Shown here one piece after another: positions 1 through 38,075 of a stretch of 64,000 nucleotides of DNA. The notes below the pieces were generated by a model. The model was not told the origin of the DNA and made no database searches. It saw nothing but the letters and a program-made list of their open reading frames with translations. Every line of letters begins with the position of its first letter. The first letter of the stretch is position 1. Made by a program: the position numbers and the translations under genes. The DNA is from Macrostomum hystrix (taxonomy: Eukaryota > Platyhelminthes > Macrostomidae): contig CATNEN010000035.1 in NCBI GenBank assembly GCA_950097015.1, positions 1,442,501-1,506,500 on the forward strand. The letters are read 5' to 3'.

Positions 1-1432
1 CAGTTACATAGTCCAGTTACATAGTCCAGTTACATAGTTTAGTTACATAGTCCAGTTACATAGTCCAGTTACATAGTCCAGTTACATAGTCCAGTTACAT
101 AGTTCCAGTTACATAGTCCAGTTACATAGTCCAGTTACATAGTCCAGTTACATAGTCCAGTTACATAGTCCAGTTACATAGTCCAGTTACATAGTCCAGT
201 TACATAGTCCAGTTACATAGTCCAGTTACATAGTCCAGTTACATAGTTCAGTTACATAGTCCAGTTACATAGTCCAGTTAGCCCAGTTACATAGTCCAGT
301 TACATAGTCCAGTTACATAGTCCAGTTACATAGCCCAGTTACATAGTCCAGTTACATAGCCCAGTTACATAGTCCAGTTACATAGTCCAGTTACATAGTC
401 CAGTTACATAGTCCAGTTACATAGTCCAGTTACATAGTCCAGTTACATAGTCCAGTTACATAGTCCAGTTACATAGTTCAGTTACATAGTCCAGTTACAT
501 AGTCCAGTTAGCCCAGTTACATAGTCCAGTTACATAGTCCAGTTACATAGTCCAGTTACATAGCCCAGTTACATAGTCCAGTTACATAGCCCAGTTACAT
601 AGTCCAGTTACATAGTCCAGTTACATAGTCCAGTTACATAGTCCAGTTACATAGTCCAGTTACATAGTCCAGTTACATAGTCCAGTTACATAGTCCAGTT
701 ACATAGTCCAGTTACATAGTTCAGTTACATAGTCCAGTTACATAGTCCAGTTACATAGTCCAGTTACATAATTTAGTTACATAGTCCAGTTACATAGTCC
801 AGTTACATAGTCCAGTTACATAGTCCAGTTACATAGTTCAGTTACATAGTCCAGTTACATAGTCCAGTTACATAGTCCAGTTACATAGTCCAGTTACATA
901 GTCCAGTTACATAGTCCAGTTACATAGTCCAGTTACATAGTCCAGTTACATAGTCCAGTTACATAGTCCAGTTACATAGTTCAGTTACATAGTCCAGTTA
1001 CATAGTCCAGTTAGCCCAGTTACATAGTCCAGTTACATAGTCCAGTTACATAGTCCAGTTACATAGCCCAGTTACATAGTCCAGTTACATAGCCCAGTTA
1101 CATAGTCCAGTTACATAGTCCAGTTACATAGTCCAGTTACATAGCCCAGTTACATAGTCCAGTTACATAGCCCAGTTACATAGTCCAGTTACATAGCCCA
1201 GTTACATAGCCCAGTTACATAGCCCAGTTACATAGTCCAGTTACATAGCCCAGTTACATAGTCCAGTTACATAGTCCAGTTACATAGTCCAGTTACATAG
1301 TCCCAGTTACATAGTCCAGTTACATAGTCCAGTTACATAGTCCAGTTACATAGTCCACTTACATAGTCCAGTTACATAGTCCAGTTACATAGTCCAGTTA
1401 CATAGTACAGTTACATAGCCCAGTTACTTTCG
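1..1432. repeat. 13-nt tandem array CAGTTACATAGTC
   Basis: Continuous tandem copies of the 13-nt unit CAGTTACATAGTC run from the window edge to about 1,432. Variants include TTC, CCC and a shortened unit (CAGTTAGCC). A block of about 240 bases around 245-480 recurs around 480-720, suggesting a higher-order repeat. The array starts before the window. No coding role is visible. Confidence 0.97.
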
Positions 1433-1800
1433 CAATACATTTTTACATTCATAGAGTTGATGGGACTTAACAGAATACATAAACTGATTCGTATAGCACA
1501 GGTGCCACAGATTCCACTGAATTCTCCAACAGACAGCAGACTATAACATGCCAAGCACCATGAGCTGAGATTCCTATCAGATGACTTGAAGAATTGCGGG
1601 CCTTAAACCATCGTGATGGAACGTCGTATTCCTCATGTTGTTTTTTATCTTATCGCCCGCCTGATCAGCTGGTCCTGCAAATATCAGAGGATTAGGAAGA
1701 GATGCAACTGCTGCATTCGAATGCTATTTTATCCCCTCAGATGTTCACATATACAGAAGGCTGGGATGTGAATTATATGATGAGTTCTTGTAGGCTTATC

Positions 1801-1985
1801 GGGCATGTCGGGATAAGAAAGTCAGGCCAGATGTACACACCTGTGTGAGTGTGTACAGTACAGTATCTGTGTGCGTGTGTGCTCACGAGTCAGCGGAATA
1901 GGCCTCTGATGGCTGCGGTTCTAGTGTCACCAAATGATGTGCCATTGCGCGCAGCCCTCTTGAAATTATTATAATATATTTTTAT
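1801..1985 (+). mobile_element. SINE family A, 3' fragment
   Basis: This is a diverged 3' part of a SINE that recurs at 5.1, 16.7, 17.5, 26.7 and 38.8 kb. It keeps the block GTCAGGCCAGATGTACACAC, the TGTGTGCGTGTGTGCTCA segment and the tail reading CACCAAATGATGTGCCATTG before an ATTATT-like end. The tRNA-like head is absent. Confidence 0.75.
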
Positions 1986-2108
1986 GCTTAATTGTTCGAT
2001 CATTTCAATTCGACTTTAAATTTCAGATTCCCCATTGTGATTGAAAGTCGAAGACAAGATTCAGCTACAGGTTGAGTGACTGAGACACTGACAGTTTGCG
2101 GCAGAGCA

Positions 2109-3184
2109 ATGACAGACTCCAGACGGTACTGGCCACAGCCGGCAGGCCCGATGCCACGCCTGGAAGCCGACTTTGACATCTACGACTGCGGCTCCGGTGG
2201 CGGCGATGGCGTCTTTGCTGACGGCGAAGACTCCGGCTACACGGAGATTCCAATGTCGAACGGCGCCGAGACAGGTATTCGCGACCGCATTGCCCGACTA
2301 GTTTTCAGACCGTCTAGACAGCAGCAGCAGCAGCAGCACCAGCACCAGCAGCGGCAGCCGCAGCCGCCACTGCCTGCGGCGCCCTGCTCATCGCGGAATC
2401 GTCTAGGAACGAGCGCGGCTGCTGGCGCCTTCGCTGGCTACGCGTACACCCGCTGGCAGTGCCAACCAGCCGCTTCAGGCGACGCCGCCTCCGTCCAGAT
2501 CAATCAAACAGACGGCTCCTCTGTCTAACGGCATCAGCGGCGGCAGCCAGCGCACAGTCCGCTTCCAATGCCCGCGAGAGTCCGCGGCGGCATCGGCGGA
2601 TGACAATCGCTGGGCCGCCGTCGTTCAGCCCTACTCGACATTCGCTGTGGCAGCCGGCTCACTCCCAGCGCTTGGCGAGAGATCAGCCTCCAGCGGCTAC
2701 GGCTCAGACGTTGACATCGGACTCGGTGGCTGCGGCGTCGGGGGCGGTGACAACTGATTTTTACGCAGTTCGCGAAGAAGACATTGACAGATTGCTGCAT
2801 TCAGCATCTTCGGCAACTCCAGCGAAGCAACAGCAGCTACAGCAGCAGCAGTCACTGCAGGTGGCGGCTCCAGACGCGGATCTGGACATCCAGAAGTTAG
2901 ACATTTCTGCCTACTTCCCACCGTCTGGTGGAGCGACGCGCTTCAATTCGTCGCAGCAGAACATGGACCGCATTGTCGGCGACGTTGTTCGCCTGAAGAC
3001 GACAGCCGGCAATTCGGCCAGTCCAATTCGCCAACATCAAAGGCGCGATTTTCAGGCCGCCACCTCATCGGGCACAACGAAAGAGCCAGGCGGTGCCGTC
3101 TGCTTTGAAATGGCAGACCTCCGAGCCGCCTCCGAGTCCGCCCGCTCCGCTAGAGACGCGTCCTACCTGTGCTACTATCAGTAG
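2109..3184 (+). CDS. Hypothetical low-complexity protein, frame split over three frames
   Basis: I do not recognise the product. An acceptor-like AAATTTCAG precedes the first ATG (2109). That frame encodes an acidic Gly-rich start (LEADFDIYDCGSGGG), then poly-Gln/Gln-Pro, and stops at 2,528. A second frame, open from about 2,410 to 2,757, reads naturally and includes ERSASSGYGSDVDIGLGG. A third frame ends at 3,184 and contains REEDIDRLLHSA and a second Gln-rich run. A 43-nt GT..AG intron (2,726-2,768, acceptor GATTTTTACGCAG) would join the second and third frames in phase. I could not place the first junction, so a second small intron or an assembly indel is needed. An AATAAA lies at 3,337. 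It is probably a real gene because the acceptor, codon choice and poly(A) signal agree. Its structure is uncertain. Confidence 0.5.
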
Positions 3185-3336
3185 GGCAGTTCGATTTTAA
3201 CAGCGGCTAGTCTCGCGTGCAATTCAGTGGCCCCATTTTAAAGCAAAGCAAACTTTTACTTCAAGCTGCTCGACTTGCCGCCTACTTCATTTGTGTTTTC
3301 GTTGTTATATGGTCCAATGGTTCTTTGCCTGTATAA

Positions 3337-3342
3337 AATAAA
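3337..3342 (+). terminator. Poly(A) signal AATAAA of the 2.1-3.2 kb gene
   Basis: AATAAA lies about 150 bases after the TAG that ends the last open frame, in an AT-rich 3' flank. It is the usual hexamer in the usual place. Confidence 0.5.
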
Positions 3343-4380
3343 TATATATCAGAGCTACAAAATAGCATTAAAAAATGCCACCTCACATTGAAAAGCTTGA
3401 ATCTTCCGATTTCTGCGGCAGCGAATAGGCATAGCTATTTTTAGCCTAGGGGTCAAACGTCACGTGATTTTCACTAGGCGAGTGAATGGTCAGCTTAGTT
3501 CAAGGCCAAATCTATTTTTAGATTTTGAGGTCGAAAGTTTTACGCGTGGCTTTCACAAGCCGATTCTAGGCACTTAATTATATTCTTACAAAGTCATTGA
3601 CCGACTGTTCCAGATATTTGTTGAAATTCTTATCCCGATATTAAGTGAACGCACACACACACAGACATTGTTTAGTCAACTTTAGCTGCGATTAAACGGA
3701 AACATTTTACAACTATAATTAAAAAGATAAATTTCACACATAAAGAGGAATATAAATAAATAGTTTTCTGTAGTAATACTGAGGGATAAGTGCTGCACAG
3801 ACTAGTACTGAAGCATACTTATACCAATATTTTATAGCACAAATCCTAATCACAATAGTTTATAAGCGACCAGCGATTTTGGAAAGGTAAAAATGACTAA
3901 ACATGGAAAAGCAGGCGGGAAAGTTTACAGCAGGGTTCTTGAGTGCATGGTTTTAGGAAATCAGTTGCTAAGTTTTACCAATTATTAAACTGAGATAGCA
4001 AAGTTAAAAATGGTGGATTAGAAAATCCGAAAGTTTATAAATAGAAGCAACATAGCAGTTATTGAGAATCGGCCTAATTTACATATAATTTTTGTTTTCA
4101 CACGCAAATTTAGTCAAACTGTACAGTAAGCAAAAAAACTATAAGTGTAGTGCTTCGGACAACACCATAACACATTTGTGTTGCATTTTTGCTTGAAATT
4201 CCAAAAGTAAAAAACTATGAAACAAGAACTTTATCTAGCGACTAATTAAAACGAATAAAAGCGAAATATTTGAATAAAATTTCATGCTAATGTTTTGAAA
4301 ATGTTCATATTTCTACTGCAAGTAGTCAAATGAGCAAAAAACTAATCGAATCCGAAAAGCGAGAAAAGCGTTAGAAAACG
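3343..4380. other. AT-rich intergenic stretch, nothing recognised
   Basis: This stretch separates the convergent 3' ends of the 2.1-3.2 kb gene (+) and filamin (-). It holds only short open frames and a short CA run near 3,652, with no array or SINE that I can see. Confidence 0.6.
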
Positions 4381-4386
4381 TTTAAT
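4381..4386 (-). terminator. Candidate filamin poly(A) signal ATTAAA
   Basis: The minus strand reads ATTAAA about 135 bases past the filamin stop codon. It is a common variant hexamer. No AATAAA was found nearer on that strand, so this is a tentative call. Confidence 0.3.
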
Positions 4387-4520
4387 GCGCACACAGTGCA
4401 ACCTTGTCTATAATTAAAATAGTAAGATATAAATAAATACTTTGTAGCGTTATAATAAGTTGTAAAATAAAAAGATTAAAACCAATATTATACTAGAACA
4501 CGTCTTTCAGTCAATAAGCG

Positions 4521-30457
<25,937 letters not shown>

Positions 30458-30469
30458 GATCGACTAAAA

Positions 30470-31000
30470 CAAAATTGCAATGTTTGATGGAATATAGTTG
30501 GACCGAATATTTGCTGAAAGCTAGCGTCGCTTAAAAAGAAAAAAATTGTTAGCAAATTAGAAAAAATTGTGTCTTTAAAGTTACTGTGCTCTGCGTGTTG
30601 GATTTCTTTTAAATTGCTCTAAAACTCAATGAAAGCCACAGAAATTTGCTTAAGAAAAACGCGCTCCTTTCAATTTACATTAGTGAGACTTAATAAGCTA
30701 ATTTTTGGCAATTTATTAATTCACATTGACAAAAAGTATTTCTTGCTGTATCAGGGTTACTGGGATGGTTGTACTTCAGTATGAAGCAATGTGTACTTTT
30801 AAGGGAGAAACATCTTATCAGTGTCGCTGCTTTCTTCGAAAATTTCTTTGAAAAAGTCTGTATTTAAATTTATTGGGCGTGAACTCCTCCCCAGTCCTCG
30901 GACTTCAATAATTTAACCCGGCCTCAGTGCCACCGGCTGGCCCATCTGGCCCAACTAGGCCAACTTGGCTAAGTGTAATTTATATTCTCGGCTAGGCTAA
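30470..31000. other. Filamin 5' flank
   Basis: AT-rich sequence upstream of the filamin start, probably promoter and/or leader intron. No TATA box or gene stands out. Confidence 0.5.
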
Positions 31001-31002
31001 GA

Positions 31003-31718
31003 CAGGACTGGACAGGACTGCGGTTTGCCTGTTAGACAGGACTGCAGTTTACCTGTTAGACAGGACTGCAGTTTACCTGTTAGACAGGACTGCGGTTTAC
31101 CTGTTAGACAGGACTGCGGTTTGCCTGTTAGACAGGACTGCAGTTTACCTGTTAGACAGGACTGCAGTTTACCTGTTAGACAGGACTGCAGTTTACCTGT
31201 TAGACAGGACTGCAGTTTACCTGTTAGACAGGACTGCAGTTTACCTGTTAGACAGGACTGCAGTTTACCTGTTAGACAGCACTGCAGTTTACCTGTTAGA
31301 CAGGACTGCAGTTTACCTGTTAGACAGGACTGCAGTTTACCTGTTAGACAGGACTGCAGTTTACCTGTTAGACAGGACTGCAGTTTACCTGTTAGACAGG
31401 ACTGCGGTTTACCTGGTAGACAGGACTGCAGTTTACCTGTTAGACAGGACTGCAGTTTACCTGTTAGACAGGACTGCAGTTTACCTGTTAGACAGGACTG
31501 CAGTTTACCTGTTAGACAGGACTGCGGTTTACCTGTTAGACAGGACTGCAGTTTACCTGTTAGACAGGACTGCAGTTTACCTGTTAGACAGGACTGCAGT
31601 TTACCTGTTAGACAGTACTGCAGTTTACCTGTTAGACAGGACTGCGGTTTACCTGTTAGACAGGACTGCAGTTTACCTGTTAGACAGGACTGCGGTTTAC
31701 CTGTTAGACAGTTTAGTT
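31003..31718. repeat. 24-nt tandem array carrying splice-site-like motifs
   Basis: About 29 copies of a 24-nt unit with core GACTGCAGTTTACCTGTTAG, about 0.55 kb upstream of filamin. On the filamin strand each unit reads AACAG|GTAAACTGCAG, a good 5' splice site followed by an acceptor-like CTGCAG. The 240-codon open frames on both strands are array artefacts. Confidence 0.96.
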
Positions 31719-31724
31719 GTCTAA

Positions 31725-32575
31725 CGGTTCTCATATGTCAAGAATGACAACTAGACCCTATATGTTTGGCGGGAATCGAAAGGATTCAATTAATTCAATT
31801 CAATCATCACTCGATTAGTAGAGCAACATTCTCGCCAACACTAAAGAATGCAAGTCATATCTATTTGTCACGGAAAGCACCAATTAAAGGATTTACCTTT
31901 GCCGATTTCAGCTTATAACTGCGATTGTCAAAATCTGCTGGCTTGCCTAAGTCTATAAGTCGGCAGTTGTCATGCGAATTTTCATAATTTCAATTTCTTT
32001 CGCTATTGGCACACTTGCTGGATCCTACCAACACAGGCGCCTACCATATCCAAGTCGCTCAGTCTTTGGCTAACTACACTCTGAAGCCACCCACCCCACT
32101 GACCTCTTGCAGATGGTAAGGCCGACCCCAGGTATCAGCCTAAACTCGCTCCGTTGCTTCCCTTTCCTGAACTTCCGTTCGTCCGCGCCGCGGGCTCCAA
32201 GAAGTTCTAACCCTACCAGCCATTCAGCAAGGCGCAGTCAGGAATAAAGCTTAGTCAGCGTCCAAAAATGGGAGGCCGGATCAATGGATCCCCCCAAATC
32301 CCAACCATGCAGACTGCGGAGGTCCTACAGCCTCTCCCCATTGCCCCCCTCCACGTGTGCAAACTGCGAAACAAATCCAACAGCACGGATGCAGAGTCCA
32401 GGAGTTTGTGCGCAGCCTCGCCAGCTCCCTGGCTTCCACCGATGGGAAACGTCCGTTTGATTTGCGACATTACGCGGCACTGCAACAGTTTCAACTTTCC
32501 TCCGCATCTTGTAACCCTCGGTATGGCCACTGCAGTAGTGGGTCGTAATTTTTACTGATCCACATCGCGATGCAA
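31725..32575. other. Unassigned stretch between the arrays
   Basis: 31.72-32.0 kb is AT-rich. 32.03-32.57 kb is GC-richer and has open frames of 60-96 codons on both strands, none resembling a family I know. It could be a decayed transposon piece. Confidence 0.4.
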
Positions 32576-32576
32576 C

Positions 32577-32600
32577 AGCAGCAGCAGCAGCAGCAGCAGA
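32577..32600. repeat. (CAG)n microsatellite
   Basis: A short CAG-triplet run (GCAACAGCAGCAGCAGCAGC) in non-coding sequence. Confidence 0.85.
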
Positions 32601-32814
32601 GTGCGAAGGACAGAATCAACTACTTTGATTATGAATTTCTGTTAAGAATTGCCTTTGTTTTCGTTCTTTTTCTCTGACAACGAAAATGATTGAAACGAAA
32701 GTAACTAAAATTGTAATAATCGTCTAATTGTCTCGATGAAAAGAAAACTTACCCAGCCTAAAAGAAAACGACTGATCTCGCTTTTCTATCTAGTTTTCAT
32801 TGGGGTAGAACGAG

Positions 32815-33612
32815 GAGAGGGTAGAAAGAAGTGGCGTATAGAGAGACGGGGTAGAGCGAGATGGGGTAGAGAGAGATGGGGTAGAGAGATGGGGTAGAGG
32901 GAGATGGGGTAGAGAGAGATGGGGTAGAGAGAGATGGGGTAGAGAGAGATGGGGTAGAGAGAGATGGGGTAGAGAGAGATGGGGTAGAGAGAGATGGGGT
33001 AGAGAGAGATGGGGTAGAGAGAGATGGGGTAGAGAGAGATGGGGTAGAGAGAGATGGGGTAGAGAGAGATGGGGTAGAGAGAGATGGGGTAGAGAGAGAT
33101 GGGGTAGAGAGAGATGGGGTAGAGAGAGATGGGGTAGAGAGAGATGGGGTAGAGAGAGATGGGGTAGAGGGAGATGGGGTAGAGAGAGATGGGGTAGAGA
33201 GAGATGGGGTAGAGAGAGATGGGGTAGAGAGAGATGGGGTAGAGGGAGATGGGGTAGAGAGAGAGATGGGGTAGAGAGAGATGGGGTAGAGGGAGATGGG
33301 GTAGAGAGAGATGGGGTAGAGAGAGATGGGGTAGAGAGAGATGGGGTAGAGAGAGATGGGGTAGAGGGAGATGGGGTAGAGAGAGATGGGGTAGAGGGAG
33401 ATGGGGTAGAGAGAGATGGGGTAGAGAGAGATGTGGTAGAGAGAGATGGGGTAGAGAGAGATGGAGTAGAGGGAGATGGGGTACAGAGAGATGGGGTAGA
33501 GGGCGATGGGGTAGAGAGAGATGGGGTAGAGAGAGATGGGGTAGAGAGAGATGGGGTAGAGGGAGATGGGGTAGAGGGAGATGGGGTAGAGGGAGATGGG
33601 GTAGAAATAGTA
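32815..33612. repeat. 13-nt purine-rich array AGAGAGATGGGGT
   Basis: About 60 copies of AGAGAGATGGGGT lie between the filamin and roadblock genes, with AGAGGGAT variants. GGGG runs are spaced by nine bases over about 800 bases of purine-rich + strand. The 308-codon minus frame is an artefact. Confidence 0.97.
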
Positions 33613-33619
33613 TGGTTAG

Positions 33620-34318
33620 ATCGAAAGAGAATGGGCAGAAAGATTCTTGGGAAGAAAGAGAATGGGGTAGATATAGTTGGGGTAGAAGAAGGATGGGGTA
33701 GAAATAGTACATAGTTAGAAACGGAATGGACAGACAGATACTAATTTAGAAAGATAATCGAGTTGAGATGCTTCAGATATAAAAAATGAAATACTTTTGT
33801 ACAACTTGCTTGCGTAGTTTGCATTTTATTCATCATACTCGTAAAATTGTTAGTTTTCTAGGAAGATGTACTATTTCGACCAAGCTAATCCTTTATCGAT
33901 ATAGACCATTACTCTGGATATCGAAATCAGTGAGTTAAAGCTCAAAATTGTGCTAAATCAATCTGTGGAGCTGTTTTTTACGCAGAGTTTTTAAGCCGAA
34001 TTACTCGAATTAGACAGCTTGCAGTAGAAGAGGTTTTTCTCTAGTCTACTTTTTTCTCACCCCTTTCTATGCACCTGAGTACGGAGTCAGTCTGAGTCAC
34101 ATAGAATGTGGATTCCACAGTGTACACTGTTCTCTGTCTCTCACTCTTTCCTTCTCTTACCCCCAGCCCCAGTTGCCATTGCCAACGCTGTCTGAGTCCC
34201 GCAAGTTTGAAAGCAGTTTATTAGCCCACGGCTTATTAGCAGTGCACAATTTGGCATAGATACGGCAACCGACAGTATTTTCTAACTACACTAGAGACAC
34301 GATTAGCAGAGCTCCAAC
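33620..34318. other. 5' flank of the roadblock gene
   Basis: It contains the decayed end of the 13-nt array, an AT-rich stretch, and a pyrimidine patch (CTCTGTCTCTCACTC) at about 34.13 kb. No TATA box at a convincing distance, as often seen for a housekeeping gene. Confidence 0.45.
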
Positions 34319-34612
34319 ATGACGGACGTTGACGAGACCCTGAAGCGCATCCAGAGCCACAAAGGCGTGCAGGGTGTCATCATCTGCAACGAGAGCGGCA
34401 TCCCGATCAAGACCAACATGGACAACTCCACCACCACCCAGTACTGCAGCTCCATGGTGCGGCTAACCGAGCGAGCCCGCAGTGCCGTTCGCGACCTCGA
34501 CCCGACCAACGACCTGACTTTCCTGCGCATCCGGTCAAAGAAGAACGAGATCATGGTGGCGCCGGAGAATGACTACCTGGTCATCGTCATTCAGCAGAGC
34601 GAGAATCCGTGA
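34319..34612 (+). CDS. DYNLRB1: Dynein light chain roadblock
   Basis: A complete 97-residue protein in a single exon. Roadblock/LC7 light chains bind the dynein intermediate chain as a dimer and help assemble cytoplasmic (and axonemal) dynein. Diagnostic blocks match the family over its whole length: [56 protein letters not shown] and the C-terminal YLVIVIQ. Family members are usually 96-105 residues, so this one is full length. The ATG follows GAGCTCCAAC. It is coded in strongly GC-rich codons, unlike its AT-rich flanks. A poly(A) hexamer follows at 34,924. Confidence 0.97.
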   Translation: MTDVDETLKRIQSHKGVQGVIICNESGIPIKTNMDNSTTTQYCSSMVRLTERARSAVRDLDPTNDLTFLRIRSKKNEIMVAPENDYLVIVIQQSENP

Positions 34613-34923
34613 TCAAAGCAGCTCCTAACAGCTCTCAGCACCGATTTGAACAGGATCTGCACGCGCTTAACTGTTGTTCCTAATATCAGCGAAGTTATTT
34701 TAATAATAGAAGCACTCAAATTCTGTTTACTTACTTAAGTGCCTCCTAAAATATTAATATGCTATAAAAGAGAGAACATAAATTATCAAATGAAACGATT
34801 GTTTCTTTATCTTACTGTGACGCGCGTGATGAAAGTTTAAGCCTAAATGCAGTTATCTTAAGGTTTTTTTTTTCAAATTGAGGCCTAAACATTATGTTAA
34901 TTTACGCGTGACTCACTTTTACA

Positions 34924-34929
34924 AATAAA
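34924..34929 (+). terminator. Poly(A) signal AATAAA of the roadblock gene
   Basis: AATAAA about 310 bases after the roadblock stop codon, in AT-rich 3' sequence. Confidence 0.55.
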
Positions 34930-34939
34930 AATTTATTAC

Positions 34940-37480
34940 TTCGTATAAAGTAAAAGGCGTAAATTTTAGTATAGAGTTAATTCTGCTTGTGTTAGCTGCA
35001 TCCTCATTTATTAAAATAATTATTGAATAAGGGTGTTATGACCACACACAAAATTTCCCACGCTACCGAGCCATTAACCTTCATTAACCATTAACATGAA
35101 AGCCTCATGTAGTTAAAGTGAGAGTAACTGCTTTAGACAGCTTTGACAGTAAACATTTTTTCAATCCCTTTGAAACAAAGGGAGATACAATCGATCTTTA
35201 TTATTTTATTTTTACACTGGAGCTGCAATGCTACAAATGCTCAAAATACCGCGATGTGCTTTGTAAAATGTATTTTAACTATAACGATCCAATCAGGGAA
35301 ATGAACTACTACACGGACTTTTAGTTTTCTCTACAGCATTTTCGATTAGCATCCTAATCACGATTACGTATTTCTGTATTCAATAGTTCGCATTCACGCA
35401 AAGTTAGGGCCTACACTTCTGTACGACATTTAATTGTATGACTTGCTATGTGTACAAAAAGTATGCACACAGGTAGACGTACACACGACTGTACGTACCA
35501 AAAATGGAGTGAAGTAAAAATATTGAAAGAGACAAATAGCTCACTCTGTGAATATAAACAAAAAGAAACAACAGACATTATAACTAGCTACACAGGCGAC
35601 ATCTTAAGCAAGCCTTTAAACTATATTTATTGGTTAAGTAATTAAAAACATTCAAAGAGGTATAAATAAACTATACATTGTCGGCAGTTAGAAAAACATG
35701 CCGAAAGACAAACTAGAGCCATTTGATGTAGCTAGTTCTAATAGGCCTACTTGCTAGGCTATTAGAACTAGTAATAAGCAATTCATTTTCAGTGTCACTC
35801 TGCTGCAGCCGATGGATATTGCCGCATGGATGTCCTCAGGCCGCGACACTAGCTAGCTAGAACTGGGACTAGAACTACTAAAATTAAATCTGTGCTTCGT
35901 TAGAAGTAGGCCTAAGGGCTAGTTTGCTTATTTTTAATTTTACTATGGTCTAGCCTGCCTAGCCTAGGCCCAACTAACTACACAAAATCATCTAGAGTTT
36001 TAGAGTAGATAAACTATATACATAGGCATGTATTGCAACTATTTCTATACAATATAAATCAACAGCCATAAAAGGGACTAGCCTCTTCATGCAATATAGT
36101 TACTAGTATCTAGGCCATCTTACATTCTAAAATAAGAAAACAATTTTTATAATAATTATTCATCAGGTAAAGTTTATTGTACAAAATGATCTTTTTTGAT
36201 AAATTCAGAACTTTTATTTAGGTCAACTATAAACTAAATTTATTGTACATTAATTAGTTAGTCCAGCTACATTCCCAGTGTAAGCCTTAGTTAGTTACTA
36301 TGTTATGTACTAAAAGGTACTTTGGTACTTTTACAAAGCTGGCTTGCTAGCCATATTAAATGATATGCCCTAATGAGTAATGACATAGTTAATCCTTTAA
36401 ACTATAGCTAACCTGTTTATCTAAGGCCTAAGCAACTATTATTCTAGGCCCTAGTTGTTAATCTTAATCTAATCAAATTAAATCAAATATTGTAGACAGT
36501 ATTCATACTAGCCTAGTAGTAATGCAATTTTAAAAGACCCACTTTACTAATAATATTTTTTATTTAATATTTTTAGGTTTAACTAATATATTATTTGCTG
36601 TTATTATTAACTAATGTGCTTCATATCTTGATCAAAGTAGGCCTTAGGACAAAATGAATATCTTAAATTTAGGTGAATACTTGTGTGATTCCATAGGGGC
36701 CTACAACTTATACAGATTAGAACATAATGTACAATGTTCTTAGACAGTTTTATTGTCTAAATTTTAAAGGCACTATTTACAACTTGTAAGCAAAATAAAG
36801 ACTTTTTGTCATTATTATGCAACATACTTAGTTACATAATGAAGCTTATATATATTTTTTTTCAAATTTGTCAATCATTCAGTTATAACCATAACATCAC
36901 ACTTGCTTATATTTTATGTAGTTCTACTTTATATTCTCTTTGTCAGATATTAGTACTTCAACAAATTCAATATATATATATATATTATATATGTCCTGAA
37001 TATGTTATGTATGTCATATTTACATTGTTGTATTACCATTTAATAATATGAAAATGGCAAAATCTGTAATGGTTTGCTATCTACAGCAAGTTATTCCATT
37101 TTTGTAAGGGTAACAAGCAACCAAAACTGGCTATTAAGTTGTTTTGAAATAAAATGCAAAAAGTATAGCTAATTTTAGTTTGTTGTAAGTTGAAGTGTAT
37201 TTTATTCTTAATTGGGTTTGGAAACTGATTTTGTATGACATTTCAAGTGTTTCATAATGATTTATTGAATTATTTAGTTTTGTGTCACAAATCGCTTTCA
37301 ATTATATGGTAAGAAATGAGGCTGTTATTGCTCAATTTTTTTATGCTTTTATTTCTAGTTTTATTCGCAAACTAACTGATAATATGGAACAACTTTGTTT
37401 TTGCTTATATTTTAAATTTTAAATATTCAAACTAAAAACTAATATGTAAATGTTAAACATTGTGTGCTAGCTTTGTTTAG
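34940..37480. other. AT-rich intergenic stretch, no gene recognised
   Basis: About 2.5 kb with only short open frames (up to about 80 codons) and a short TA run near 36,970. Repeated CTAGGCC/TAGCCTAG-like words are scattered through 35.7-36.5 kb. A promoter or leader exon for the Asx-like gene may lie here. Confidence 0.5.
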
Positions 37481-37604
37481 AAATTAGAATTTGGTCATAT
37501 CACATTTCAGCAAGGCCACCTATTGGGCCATACAACATTCATCCATCCCGCTGGACCCCGTCTGTCAGTGTCTCATTATTCCCAGTCCCTCCGTTCCCCC
37601 CTGG

Positions 37605-38075
37605 ATGACCTCGAATTCCGCCGAACAAGTCGAGCCGGCTAGCCATGAGACAGCCGAGAGCTGCTCACCTGCTGATCGAAAGCGCATGGCAGCTGACTCA
37701 GAAGCCATGGCACGCACGCCGTCAGCTGTAGATAGCTCCCCACTCCCCAGCAAGAGAAGCAACAATGAAAACAAAGACAATGAAACTAATGAGGACGACG
37801 AGCACGCGACATTCGCCACGGCCAAGCTGATTGAGCCGAAGCACATGTCCAACGGCCAGTACATACCCAAGATTCGCATCAGACTGTTGAACCCGACTGC
37901 CTCGGCTACTGACACCGACTCGCCTGATGGCACTGCGTCACCGGCTACCATGCCTTCAGCTGGAGCTGCAGGTGCACTTCGCGAGTCACGACTTCGCGGC
38001 CTGCTGATGCGGGGGTCTGGTTCTGCTGCTGCTGGCGCTCCATCAAGTAAAGCGTCTGTGCGCAAGATTATTGGA
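37605..38075 (+). CDS. ASXL: Asx-like exon with first ATG
   Basis: The first ATG after the CACATTTCAG acceptor starts MTSNSAEQVEPASHETAESC. The exon is polar and acidic, with EPKHMSNGQYIPKIRIRLLN as its only conserved-looking block. The donor is ATTGGA|GTAAGG (phase 0). The frame stays open upstream to the acceptor at 37,509 without another ATG. Confidence 0.7.

Noticed and set aside
1-1432. CRISPR-like regular repeats
   Set aside because: Units are directly contiguous with no spacers, and the genome is eukaryotic.
32255-32558. Open frames of 60-96 codons on both strands at 32.3-32.6 kb
   Set aside because: Overlapping on both strands with no family signal. Not enough to support a gene.
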